Position numbers and translations under genes: made by a program | In this document: positions 34,242 to 42,168 of the stretch, piece after piece | Layout of the letters: each line of letters begins with the position of its first letter | Position numbering within the stretch: the stretch's first letter is position 1 | Assembly: GCF_042683045.1 (NCBI RefSeq) | Contig: NZ_JBHUIT010000017.1 | Coordinates: 124,001 to 188,000, forward strand | Direction: 5' to 3' | Origin: Luteolibacter algae | GTDB lineage: Bacteria; Verrucomicrobiota; Verrucomicrobiia; Verrucomicrobiales; Akkermansiaceae | Length of the DNA stretch: 64,000 bases | Notes under the pieces: model-generated | Seen by the model: only the letters and a program-made list of their open reading frames with translations | The model's database searches: none | What the model was told of the DNA's origin: nothing

Positions 34242-34352
34242 AGCGGCGCGAGACTAACCATTATGAGTAAATGGGAAAGAGACAATATTGTAACTTTTAC
34301 TTGAATGCTTTCTGATGTTGTCGAGCGCCCGCGGAGTGTCTACCTTTGCTGC

Positions 34353-34676
34353 ATGGCAGATGAGCATGTAGAAACGACCCCAGTTTGGGTAGAGGGCAGC
34401 GCCCTCGCAGCACCGGTAATTCTTGGAGCTTCCGCAGGACTTCTTGTGGGAGATTTGATGCATGGAAATGCCCGCCGAGGGGTGGGAATTTCTCTCGGCA
34501 TCTTGGGCGTCGCGGCCCTCCTTCCATTTGCGATTGATGGTGTCACCAGTCTGATCACCGGGCCGCGAAGCAAGTTTGGTGTCCGTCGAAAAATCCAGAA
34601 GATCCGTGATATCGGGATCGGAACGCCTTCACACGATGAGGTCGAGAATGAACTCCGCGAACAAGGAGTAATTTGA
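34353..34676 (+). CDS. small two-helix membrane protein, unknown family
   Basis: 107 residues from the ATG at 34353; 16 upstream in-frame codons from 34305 look untranslated. Two hydrophobic helices are visible near 15-32 (GSALAAPVILGASAGLLVGD) and 42-62 (GVGISLGILGVAALLPFAID), then a basic segment with RSKFGVRRKIQKIR and an acidic end. No recognised family. Pairs of Gly-rich helices suggest oligomerisation. It is divergent from manC. Confidence 0.6.
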   Translation: MADEHVETTPVWVEGSALAAPVILGASAGLLVGDLMHGNARRGVGISLGILGVAALLPFAIDGVTSLITGPRSKFGVRRKIQKIRDIGIGTPSHDEVENELREQGVI

Positions 34677-34701
34677 TTTTCTCAAAATCCTGTCTTATGA
34701 T
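34673..34701 (+). promoter_or_regulatory. sigma-70 promoter for the small RNA/sigma-factor leader
   Basis: TTGATT (34673-34678) and TATGAT (34696-34701) are spaced by exactly 17 bases; the -10 matches TATAAT at five of six positions. Transcription would begin near 34708. The -35 overlaps the stop codon of the preceding small gene. Confidence 0.6.
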
Positions 34702-34707
34702 TTAATG

Positions 34708-34825
34708 ACGATTTTGTAGCAGGCATTTTGCAATGTTGTGCCATTTTTGCACGGTCAGCCGTGCCGGAATAGCGCATGTAAAAGATGCGGAATTATTCGA
34801 AACCCTTGTTCTGCAAGGGTTTTTT
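34708..34825 (+). ncRNA. candidate small RNA or attenuated leader of the sigma-factor gene
   Basis: Between the promoter and the sigma gene lie three hairpins and no ORF: GCACGG-tcag-CCGTGC (34749-34764), CGCAT-gtaaaag-ATGCG (about 34773-34789), and a classic terminator AAACCCTTG (34800-34808) with CAAGGGTTT (34814-34822) ending in a T-run. The product would be about 118 nt. It is either an independent small RNA or a leader whose terminator limits expression of the sigma factor 158 bases further on. I do not recognise it as a known RNA family. The rest of the gap (34826-34983) holds no gene that I can see. Confidence 0.5.
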
Positions 34826-34983
34826 TGTGCCTGGTGTTCGCGGCATATTCCTTGCTCGGTATTTGGTGTCATCAGCCAAATAAGGAAACTCTCGTAGTGG
34901 CAAACTGCGAGTTCAACGAAAAAAGGAATAATCAATCCGGTGGTGACGCTAATTTAGTAGATCAACTTTAACCTAGAAACACC

Positions 34984-35835
34984 ATGTCCTACGAATCTGA
35001 CTCCAGTCTCAAACTCTACCTCCGGGAAATTTCCAAGACACCATTGCTCACGATTGCAGAGGAAATCGAGCTCGCCGAGCGTATCAAGCAGGGAGATAGC
35101 GAAGCACGTGCGCACATGATCCGCGCCAACCTCCGCCTGGTTGTTAAAATCGCCCAGGATTACTCAAACTATGGATTGCCGGTGACCGATCTTATCTCCG
35201 AAGGAAATATTGGACTGATGAAGGCTGTGGAGCGGTTTGATCCGGAAAAAGGTGGCAAACTTTCCACTTATGCAGCTTGGTGGATTAAACAATCCATCAA
35301 ACGCGCCTTGGCCAATCAATCCAAAACAATTCGTCTTCCGGTTCATATGGTCGATAAAATTGCCAAAATGCGGAGGATTTCATCGATGCTGGCAGAAGCG
35401 CTTGGACGTGAGCCTACGGATGAAGAACTCGCTGATGAGGTAGGTCTTCCTCGGCGCAAGCTCGCGATGCTTAAACAGGCATCGCAGCGCCCGACTTCTT
35501 TGGACGCACCGATCAACGATGGCGAATCCACCGAGTATGGTGAAATCATCAGCGATGACCGCGCCGAGAATCCGTTGGACATGCTTGCTGACAAGAACCT
35601 ACATGGTGAGATTGATGGTTTGCTCTCCGTTCTGGACGACCGCGAGCGGCGGATCATCGATGAGCGCTTCGGTCTCAATGGTAAAAAACCTCTCACGCTG
35701 GAAGAAGTTGGCCGCGAGTTTGGAGTGACGCGTGAACGTATCCGTCAGTTGCAAAATTCCGCTCTTACGAAAATGCGCAAAGCACTCCGTAAGAAAGAAA
35801 AACCACTTCCAAAACCTGTCAGCGGCTTGGCATAA
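34984..35835 (+). CDS. RNA polymerase sigma-70 family factor (RpoD/SigA-like, short)
   Basis: 283 residues. Region 1.2 (SSLKLYLREISKTPLLTIAE near 7-26), region 2 (ANLRLVVKIAQDY; DLISEGNIGLMKAVERFDPE near 69-88; STYAAWWIKQSIKRALANQS near 94-113), region 3 (MVDKIAKMRRISSMLAEALG) and region 4 (LTLEEVGREFGVTRERIRQL) are all present. Region 1.1 and the large non-conserved insert of primary RpoD are missing, so this is either a compact primary factor or a group 2 alternative factor. Region 2.4 and 4.2 look able to read -10/-35 promoters. Preceded by a structured leader. Confidence 0.92.
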   Translation: MSYESDSSLKLYLREISKTPLLTIAEEIELAERIKQGDSEARAHMIRANLRLVVKIAQDYSNYGLPVTDLISEGNIGLMKAVERFDPEKGGKLSTYAAWWIKQSIKRALANQSKTIRLPVHMVDKIAKMRRISSMLAEALGREPTDEELADEVGLPRRKLAMLKQASQRPTSLDAPINDGESTEYGEIISDDRAENPLDMLADKNLHGEIDGLLSVLDDRERRIIDERFGLNGKKPLTLEEVGREFGVTRERIRQLQNSALTKMRKALRKKEKPLPKPVSGLA

Positions 35836-35860
35836 AGCACGGCAAGAGTGATAGCATTCC

Positions 35861-35901
35861 ATTACAGCAGGGGACTTGATGTCTTCTGCTGTAATTTTTT
35901 G
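35861..35901 (+). terminator. Rho-independent terminator of the sigma-factor gene
   Basis: ATTACAGCAG (35861-35870) is perfectly complementary to CTGCTGTAAT (35886-35895) and is followed by a T-run to about 35900. Confidence 0.88.
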
Positions 35902-35962
35902 ATAACGACACCGTCCCAAAAACTATCTTTGAAAATCCCTTGGATATTTCCAAGCTCATCCC

Positions 35963-36238
35963 ATGCAAACAAAGCGTGTTATTTTCGAGGGCAAGGTCCA
36001 GGGAGTCGGCTTCCGGTATACGACGAAAGATCTCGCCCGCGGCTTTGATGTGTTGGGAACTGTAAGAAATCTTGCAGATGGCACTGTGGAACTGATCGTG
36101 TCCGGGGAGAGGGCAGAAGTTGCAGATTTTATCATGACCCTGAGCAAAGAGTCGGCTGTTTCCCATCATATTAAAAGTGTGACCGAGGAAGAAATTGACC
36201 CATTGCCAGATTTGAAAGGCTTCACTATTGTTTCTTAA
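35963..36238 (+). CDS. acyP: acylphosphatase
   Basis: 91 residues, the standard acylphosphatase length. The phosphate-binding loop VQGVGFR is at 12-18 with catalytic R18, and the second motif GTVRNLADGTVE carries the catalytic Asn N36. The enzyme hydrolyses carboxyl-phosphate bonds such as acetyl- or carbamoyl-phosphate in the cytoplasm; its cellular role is poorly defined. The FmdB-type gene follows 35 bp downstream, probably in the same transcript. Confidence 0.95.
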   Translation: MQTKRVIFEGKVQGVGFRYTTKDLARGFDVLGTVRNLADGTVELIVSGERAEVADFIMTLSKESAVSHHIKSVTEEEIDPLPDLKGFTIVS

Positions 36239-36273
36239 CGGCTTATCTGAACGCCGAAATTTCAAATACGAAA

Positions 36274-36591
36274 ATGCCAAACTACGATTACGAATGCCTG
36301 GAATGTGGAAAACAATTTGAGGTTTTCCAAAGTATGAAAGACGACAAGCTGACAGATTGTCCGCAGCCGGAATGCGATGGGAAAGTGAAGCGCCTGCTGG
36401 GAACCGGCGGTGGTATCATTTTCAAAGGCTCTGGATTTTATCAGACAGATTATCGTTCCTCGTCTTATAAAAATGCCGCGAAAGCTGATGGGACAGCTCC
36501 TAAGGCCGAAGCTGCCACGGTGAAGAGTGATAGTGTGGCGACGAAATCTGACTCTCCCACCAACAAGCCCTCAGGCGAATCCAAGAAGTGA
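36274..36591 (+). CDS. FmdB-type putative regulatory zinc-ribbon protein
   Basis: 105 residues. The N-terminal 45 residues are the FmdB/CxxC zinc ribbon: MPNYDYECLECGKQFEVFQS with CLEC at 8-11, then CPQPEC further on, followed by VKRLLGTGGGIIFKGSGFYQ, the usual family continuation. The tail from about residue 60 is low-complexity (Lys, Ala, Ser, Thr), probably disordered. The family is annotated as regulatory from an amidase operon, but no general function is proven. Grouped with acylphosphatase upstream. Confidence 0.9.
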   Translation: MPNYDYECLECGKQFEVFQSMKDDKLTDCPQPECDGKVKRLLGTGGGIIFKGSGFYQTDYRSSSYKNAAKADGTAPKAEAATVKSDSVATKSDSPTNKPSGESKK

Positions 36592-36648
36592 ATTTCTTTG
36601 GATTCGATTCTTTCAAACTCCATTCAAAGCGCATAAAACCCGTGCCCC

Positions 36649-37347
36649 ATGGCAAGCGACGATAAGAAAAAAAGCAAAGGTGGATGCATTGGCAGGCTCA
36701 TGAGCTTTGTGGTCTTCCTTGTTGTCGTGGGCCTCGGAGTTGCGCTGTATTTTATCTCGCAGCCTCAGGATTTATCCGAGGTAGGTGGGTTGGGCCAAAC
36801 AACGACGACTGCTGCCAGCCCACCTCGTGATATCAAAACCGTTTTGCAGAAATCCATTGAGGGCAGCTATTCGGTTACGCTTTCGGAGTCTGAAATCAAT
36901 CAATGGCTGAGTAGAGAGCTGATCGCTAGCCAGGGGGGAGAGCTTGCTCCATGGGTATCTATTAAAAATGTCTGCATCCGATTGAAAACAGGCGTTGCCG
37001 AGGTTGTGATTGAACGGGAAATCCACGGCTATCCATTCACGACCTCCATGTTTGTGCAGATTGAGCAATCGGAATCCCAAAAGGGTATCAGCACCCAGAT
37101 TCATCTTCATGGCGGAGGGTTTCATGAACTCGTCCCGAAGCCTACGATGGGTGGACGGTTCGGGAAACTCCCGGTGCCTCAGGGCTTCTTGATTTTGGTA
37201 ATGTCTGATTTCAAGAAAATCGCCTCGATTTTTGAGGACGAAATTGAATTGGGTTTCAACCGCATGGCTCATATAGAGATTCAGGACAAACGGTTGGTTC
37301 TTGATCCTCGCCGTCCGACGGTGGAGGTGGGAGGAAACTCGTTTTAG
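36649..37347 (+). CDS. single-pass membrane protein, unknown family
   Basis: 232 residues. A Lys-rich cytosolic tip (MASDDKKKSKGGC) precedes one transmembrane helix at about 17-38 (LMSFVVFLVVVGLGVALYFI). The periplasmic part begins with a Thr/Ala linker and continues as a mixed domain, including VTLSESEINQWLSRELIASQ near 76-95, a motif seen in several uncharacterised envelope proteins related to DUF2993/AsmA-like lipid-binding folds. That relation is tentative. It lies between the zinc-ribbon gene and the degenerate peptidase-like gene on the same strand. Confidence 0.6.
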   Translation: MASDDKKKSKGGCIGRLMSFVVFLVVVGLGVALYFISQPQDLSEVGGLGQTTTTAASPPRDIKTVLQKSIEGSYSVTLSESEINQWLSRELIASQGGELAPWVSIKNVCIRLKTGVAEVVIEREIHGYPFTTSMFVQIEQSESQKGISTQIHLHGGGFHELVPKPTMGGRFGKLPVPQGFLILVMSDFKKIASIFEDEIELGFNRMAHIEIQDKRLVLDPRRPTVEVGGNSF

Positions 37348-37430
37348 GTTTCCATGTTATCCGTTGCCGGAAGAATTCAGGCTGGAAATTGATATATTTC
37401 AAGATGGCGGATGATTGCACTCGTGGTAAA

Positions 37431-38861
37431 ATGACCCTAGTGAAGCAAATTCCGGTTCTTCTTCTATTGCTCGGCACTCTTTCGTTGAGTGCGCAGGAGG
37501 ATCTTGACGATCAACCGGCTCCACGGGCGGTGTCGGTAGAGGATTTGCTGCCGAAATTTGACGGCGACGGCACGGTTATAAGTCATACCGGGCAATTCAA
37601 GATTTCTGGCGGTAATTCTGCGGACAGAGGCACAGCCGCAAACCTCGCCGAGGAGACAAAAGAGGAATTTTTACGTCTTCTTGAGGAAAAAGACGAATGG
37701 AAGGTGCCAGTCGTCATAAAACTCATTGGTGAGGTAGGCGATCCCGTGCCGATGCGTTCTACCGTGCAGGATATCTGGTATAGTGGAAAAGGCTACGAGA
37801 TGCGCATTATGGTGAATCTCAGTCGTGGATTACAGCGGGAGCCCTATAAGCGCTCGGTAATGTCTTCGCTGATTTATGCTCGCGGCGTGAGCGATGTGGA
37901 ATCGGTCAATGCGGAGGTCCCATTATCGGTCCCGCCTTGGCTGGTTGAAGGGCTTCTGGAGGCAAATGCGTGGCGTCTCAAGCAAACCGATCGAAAACTC
38001 TACGATGCACTGTTCCAGCATGGGGGACTTTTCAAAATCGATGATTTGTTCGGCTTGGGCGAATCGGAGTATTCTTCGATTGATGCTGCATCGCGTGCCG
38101 CATTCAGGGTTTCTTCCGGCGCTTTGGTGATGGCTCTTCTGGAGCAACCTGATGGAAAAACGGGAATCCGTGAATTTCTCAAAGCCGTGCCCTCTTTCCA
38201 AGGGGAAATGCCGTCCCTGCTTCGGATCCATTTCCCGGAGCTAAATCTCTCCGAAACCAGCCTGGCCAAATGGTGGGCTCTGCAGCTTGCGAACAAAGGA
38301 ACCGCCCCGCTGACAGAAGCCATGACAGTCGCTCAGACCGAACGTGCTCTGAATGAGGCTCTACGCTTGCGCTATCGGGATGACGAGGGAGCCATGCAGG
38401 AAGTGCCTCTTACCGATTGGACTCATATAGCCGCACTGGAGGAGGGGCAGCGAATTGATGCTGTGAGATTGGCACAGGATGATCTCTTGCGATTGAGCTA
38501 CCGGTGCTTTCCTTCCTATCGGATGTTATTGCTGGAGTATCAATCGCTGCTGACTGATTTTGTGAAAGGAGAAACAAAAAGTCTAACCAGCTCGCTGAAT
38601 ATGCTGGCCGAGACCCGCCAAACGATGATTGCCAAAGCCGATCTGGCGAGGGACTTTCTGGATTGGTTTGAGATCACGCGGGCGAGGGAAACGAGCGGTG
38701 TTTTCAATGATTACCTGAATCTCAAAGCCCGTCTCAAGTCACAACCGAACTTCCGGCGTGACAGGATTTCCGAATATCTGGATAGGCTGGATCCGCTTTT
38801 CCACGTTCCGGAAAAGCGTCGGGACCCATTTTCCATAAATGATAGCATGCCGCCATTTTGA
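37431..38861 (+). CDS. exported protein with degenerate peptidase-MA-like region, unknown function
   Basis: 476 residues from the ATG at 37431, giving a signal peptide (about 1-19, LLLLLGTLSLSAQ); an ATG at 37404 is possible. After an acidic linker, residues about 65-200 look like a gluzincin-type fold: VPPWLVEGLLEANAWRLKQT resembles the P-x-W-L-x-E-G segment that follows the HExxH helix in peptidase-MA families. Where HExxH would be expected there is instead MSSLIYARGVSD, so the zinc site seems lost. The C-terminal half is helical. It overlaps or abuts lgt downstream. An enzymatically dead peptidase-like scaffold is the best inference. Confidence 0.55.
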   Translation: MTLVKQIPVLLLLLGTLSLSAQEDLDDQPAPRAVSVEDLLPKFDGDGTVISHTGQFKISGGNSADRGTAANLAEETKEEFLRLLEEKDEWKVPVVIKLIGEVGDPVPMRSTVQDIWYSGKGYEMRIMVNLSRGLQREPYKRSVMSSLIYARGVSDVESVNAEVPLSVPPWLVEGLLEANAWRLKQTDRKLYDALFQHGGLFKIDDLFGLGESEYSSIDAASRAAFRVSSGALVMALLEQPDGKTGIREFLKAVPSFQGEMPSLLRIHFPELNLSETSLAKWWALQLANKGTAPLTEAMTVAQTERALNEALRLRYRDDEGAMQEVPLTDWTHIAALEEGQRIDAVRLAQDDLLRLSYRCFPSYRMLLLEYQSLLTDFVKGETKSLTSSLNMLAETRQTMIAKADLARDFLDWFEITRARETSGVFNDYLNLKARLKSQPNFRRDRISEYLDRLDPLFHVPEKRRDPFSINDSMPPF

Positions 38862-38899
38862 GAGTTGGACGTTTCGGTTTCCACGTGCAAGCTCCCGCC

Positions 38900-39928
38900 G
38901 TGTTCGCCACTTACGTTCATCAGTTCAATCCTATTATTTTCCAGCTTTCAGAAGGTATCGCCTTGCGTTGGTATGGACTAGCCTATCTCGCAGGTTTCCT
39001 TGGGGGCTATCTTTTGCTCAAACATCTGGCAGAGAGAAAGCTCTGGGTGCTCCCGCCGGAGAAGACCGCGGACTTTATCGCGGCAGCCGCACTACTCGGG
39101 GTCTTTCTTGGTGGAAGACTAGGCTATATTCTTTTCTATCAGATTCCCCGTGATGGTTGGAATAGCGTACTCAGCGATCCTTTGGTCATTCTGCGGGTGT
39201 GGGAAGGGGGAATGGCCAGTCACGGAGGCATCCTGGGTCTGGTTATTTTTACGTTTTTCTATGCGAGAAAGCACAAAGTCAGCTGGACCGGCTTGGGAGA
39301 TGGTCTTTGCGTTGTCGCACCCATAGGCTTGATGTGCGGTCGGCTCGCAAATTTTATCAACGGTGAATTGTATGGCCGTGTCGCAAATCACGTAGCATGG
39401 GCGGTCAAGTTTCCAACCGCGTTCTTTGATGGTAATGCCCCCGAATCTGAGCGCTTCAATGACGCTCTCGCTGCTGCTGCCAGCGCGGATCCTGGTTTTG
39501 CAGCGAGACTTTCCGATATTTCTCAAACCGTCGCGCCGCAGGATCAACAGTTTGCATTTTTCCAGAGTCTTCTGGAATCGAATCGTAATTCCGATCTGGT
39601 GAACAAGGCGATCGAACCCTTTCTCGATCCACGTCATCCTTCCCAGCTTTATGAGGGGCTTCTTGAAGGAGCTCTGCTTTTTTCGATTCTATGGGTGATT
39701 AGAATCAAATTCCCGAAGGCTCCCAATGGACTTCTCACCGGGTTATTCTTCGGGCTCTACGCATCATTCCGCATATTCGCAGAGCAATTCAGGGAGCCGG
39801 ATGCGGCTTGGGTAATTGAAGGGATGTTAACCCAGGGGCAGTTCCTTTCCTTGTTCATGTATCTATTTTCCGCTGCGTTTCTGGTCTTTGCCTGGCGGGG
39901 ATGGAGGCGCGATAAGAGTGCTGTATAA
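38900..39928 (+). CDS. lgt: prolipoprotein diacylglyceryl transferase
   Basis: 342 residues if it starts at the GTG at 38900. That gives the family-like start FATYVHQFNPIIF. The frame stays open upstream to a TTG at 38858, which would overlap the previous stop by 4 bp and add 14 residues; no in-frame ATG exists. Lgt is an inner-membrane enzyme that moves diacylglycerol from phosphatidylglycerol to the lipobox Cys of prolipoproteins. Multiple helices are seen, with RWYGLAYLAGFLGGY, the signature GRLANFINGELYGR and HPSQLYEGLLEG. An insertion of about 75 residues sits between the last two motifs, longer than in E. coli. Confidence 0.93.
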   Translation: MFATYVHQFNPIIFQLSEGIALRWYGLAYLAGFLGGYLLLKHLAERKLWVLPPEKTADFIAAAALLGVFLGGRLGYILFYQIPRDGWNSVLSDPLVILRVWEGGMASHGGILGLVIFTFFYARKHKVSWTGLGDGLCVVAPIGLMCGRLANFINGELYGRVANHVAWAVKFPTAFFDGNAPESERFNDALAAAASADPGFAARLSDISQTVAPQDQQFAFFQSLLESNRNSDLVNKAIEPFLDPRHPSQLYEGLLEGALLFSILWVIRIKFPKAPNGLLTGLFFGLYASFRIFAEQFREPDAAWVIEGMLTQGQFLSLFMYLFSAAFLVFAWRGWRRDKSAV

Positions 39929-39991
39929 GGCGTGAAAAAATGAAAGGTCGGGTATGGAAATGCTGAGAATGATCCTGGCAAATCAGCTACA

Positions 39992-40028
39992 AAAAAAGCC
40001 GGCGTGGGAGAACCAGCTGGCTTTTTTC
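39992..40028. terminator. bidirectional terminator between lgt and infA
   Basis: AGCCGGC (39997-40003) pairs with GCTGGCT (40016-40022), one G-U pair. An A-run precedes and a T-run follows, so both lgt (plus) and infA (minus) can end here. Confidence 0.8.
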
Positions 40029-40078
40029 TAAACTCGAACTGAACGAATCAGCTTTAAAATTGGACGAGGATTGATCTC

Positions 40079-40381
40079 TCAGCCCAGACGGAAGACGATA
40101 CGTGCCTTCGTCAGATCGTAGGGAGACATTTCCATTTTTACACGGTCACCCACTACAAGACGAATAAAGCGCTTCCGCATTTTTCCTGAAATATGAGCGA
40201 GAACCTCGTGCCCGCTTGCCAGTTTTACACGGAACATGGTTCCCGCGAGAACCGAGGAAATCTCTCCCTCGACTTCTACTGCCTTTTCCTCATCATTGGG
40301 ATCGGCGTTTTTCTTGGGACCAAAATTTCTGTTGCGATTACGTCCACGTGGACGGCGGCGATTTGAATTTCTAGGAGGCAT
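40079..40381 (-). CDS. infA: translation initiation factor IF-1 with basic N-terminal extension
   Basis: 100 residues instead of the usual 71-73. The OB-fold core begins near residue 31 (EEKAVEVEGEISSVLAGTMF) and ends SPYDLTKARIVFR, both diagnostic of IF-1, which occupies the ribosomal A site during initiation. Residues 2-28 form an extension dense in Arg, Asn and Pro (RNSNRRRPRGRNRNRNF), probably disordered and RNA binding. The start is the only ATG that opens the frame; an internal start without the extension is not available as ATG near residue 31. Convergent with lgt. Confidence 0.93.
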   Translation of the reverse strand: MPPRNSNRRRPRGRNRNRNFGPKKNADPNDEEKAVEVEGEISSVLAGTMFRVKLASGHEVLAHISGKMRKRFIRLVVGDRVKMEMSPYDLTKARIVFRLG

Positions 40382-40626
40382 AATGAGGTTCGCAGAGCAA
40401 AAGGTGATTGCCCGCAGAGATTAGATAACATGTCTTTGGCTGGATTTCAATCTTAAAAACCGCAGGGATCCACAGCTCTGGCGTAAACTCCGGGTTGGCT
40501 GCCTCCAGGTGCGGGGTCGCTGATGTTTGATTAAGCAGATGCTTGCCAAGTGCGCCTTAAGCGGCCAATTTCTCCATAGATCAATTAAGTATCAAAAAAT
40601 CCAACGTTTAAAAAACCAATCCTACC

Positions 40627-42006
40627 ATGGCAGAAATCACTGAAAAAGACCTTCCGGCAAACATCCGGCCGCTTTGGCTAAAAGCCCTCAGCGCCGTCCA
40701 GATGAATAACTTTGAATATGCGATTAGCTTGCTGCAAGCGATCCTCAAAGATGCTCCGGGCTTCCTCGAAGGAAGAGAAATCCTCCGTAAATGCGCAATT
40801 CAGCTGCATGGTGCGGGGGGTAAGAAAAAAGGACTTTTTGGCCTTTCCGGAGGAAATATGAAACTTGCCAATCAGGCGAAGAAGGATCCCGCTGCAGCTC
40901 TTCCGTTGATTGAAAAAGAGCTCGAGAAAGATCCTCTCAGCGATAGTGCGAACGAAGTGCTCTTCGATTGTGCCTGCAAGCTGGAGCTGTTCGGCACTGC
41001 GGCCTTTGCTTTGGAAACGATCCGTAAGCACAATCCGGAAAATGTAAAACTTCTCCACAAACTCGCGGAATTCTACCTCTCACGTGAGATGTCGACGGAA
41101 GCTGCTGAAGTCTATAATGATATCATCAAGCAGGTCCCGAATGACTCCGTGGCGGTCAAAGGGGCCAAGGATGCTTCTGCCCGTGCCTCGATGCAGAAAC
41201 AGCGCTGGGACGAAAATACCAGCATGAAGGATCTCATGAGAGATTCCGAGCAGAACGAAGAACTCGAAAAAGCCGGCCGCACCGGATTGACCCGCGAGCA
41301 ACTTGAAGCCCGCCGTGACAAGGCCATCGAGAAATACAATGCCGATCCGAATAATCTCGCTGCGTCCAAAGAACTTGCGGGTATTTATGAACAACTCGAG
41401 GACTGGGCAAACGCACACACTTTCTTCCATTGGGCCCACTCGCTTAGTAATGGTGACGTAGCGCTGGAGACCAAATCTTCCGCGATGCGAGACCGTGCTT
41501 TGGAAGCCGAGCTTGTTGCGCTGGAAAATGCGCTTGCCGCGGATCCTGATAATGCCGAGCTGAAGGAGCAGCTTGGAGAGCGCCGCAAAATCCGTCTCAA
41601 TGATCAGGTTGAGGAAGCCAAAAGACGTGTCGATCAAAACCCGACCGATCCCCAACTTCGTTACGAATTGGGTAATGCTTATTATCTGGTTGGAGATTAC
41701 ACCGCTGCCATCCCACATCTTCAGCAAGCCACTCGGAATCCTCACATCCGCACCAAGGTGCTACTTCTTCTCGGCCGCACCTTCCGTGCGAAGAATATGT
41801 ATGATATCGCCATCAAGCAACTTTCGGACGCATTGGCGGACCTGCACACGATGGATGGTATCAAAAAAGAAGTTCTGTATGAGAAAGGGCTTATCCACAC
41901 AGAAATGGAGGATAAGGCGGCTGCTCTCGATAGCTTCAAACAAATTTACGAGGTGGATTACGGCTACCGCGATGTAGCTCAGCGTGTGGAATCTTCCTAT
42001 ACGTAA
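40627..42006 (+). CDS. TPR-repeat protein
   Basis: 459 residues, no signal peptide, so probably cytoplasmic. Several TPR-type helical pairs are visible: near 16-50 (ALSAVQMNNFEYAISLLQAI), 130-190 (LLHKLAEFYLSREMSTEAAE), 240-275 (LAGIYEQLEDWANAHTFFHW) and 345-375 (YELGNAYYLVGDYTAAIPHL). These form a solenoid for protein binding; partner and role are unknown. A Lys/Gly-rich loop GAGGKKKGLFGLSGG lies near 62. The gene stands alone with a strong terminator. Confidence 0.85.
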   Translation: MAEITEKDLPANIRPLWLKALSAVQMNNFEYAISLLQAILKDAPGFLEGREILRKCAIQLHGAGGKKKGLFGLSGGNMKLANQAKKDPAAALPLIEKELEKDPLSDSANEVLFDCACKLELFGTAAFALETIRKHNPENVKLLHKLAEFYLSREMSTEAAEVYNDIIKQVPNDSVAVKGAKDASARASMQKQRWDENTSMKDLMRDSEQNEELEKAGRTGLTREQLEARRDKAIEKYNADPNNLAASKELAGIYEQLEDWANAHTFFHWAHSLSNGDVALETKSSAMRDRALEAELVALENALAADPDNAELKEQLGERRKIRLNDQVEEAKRRVDQNPTDPQLRYELGNAYYLVGDYTAAIPHLQQATRNPHIRTKVLLLLGRTFRAKNMYDIAIKQLSDALADLHTMDGIKKEVLYEKGLIHTEMEDKAAALDSFKQIYEVDYGYRDVAQRVESSYT

Positions 42007-42039
42007 GAGCCGGAAGGTTCACAACCATATGACTCAGAT

Positions 42040-42077
42040 AGTCCGGGGCACATCGAGTGCCTCGGGCTTTTTGCTTT
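42040..42077 (+). terminator. Rho-independent terminator of the TPR gene
   Basis: AGTCCGGGGCAC (42040-42051) pairs over 12 positions with GTGCCTCGGGCT (42057-42068), two wobble pairs, and a TTTTTGCTTTT tail follows. Confidence 0.85.
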
Positions 42078-42168
42078 TCGAGACAGATAAGCCCGGCCTT
42101 CCATCAATGAAAGCGGACGGACGAAAGTTTGCTGTTTAAAGATTTTCCATCCGCATCTAAATACAGGC

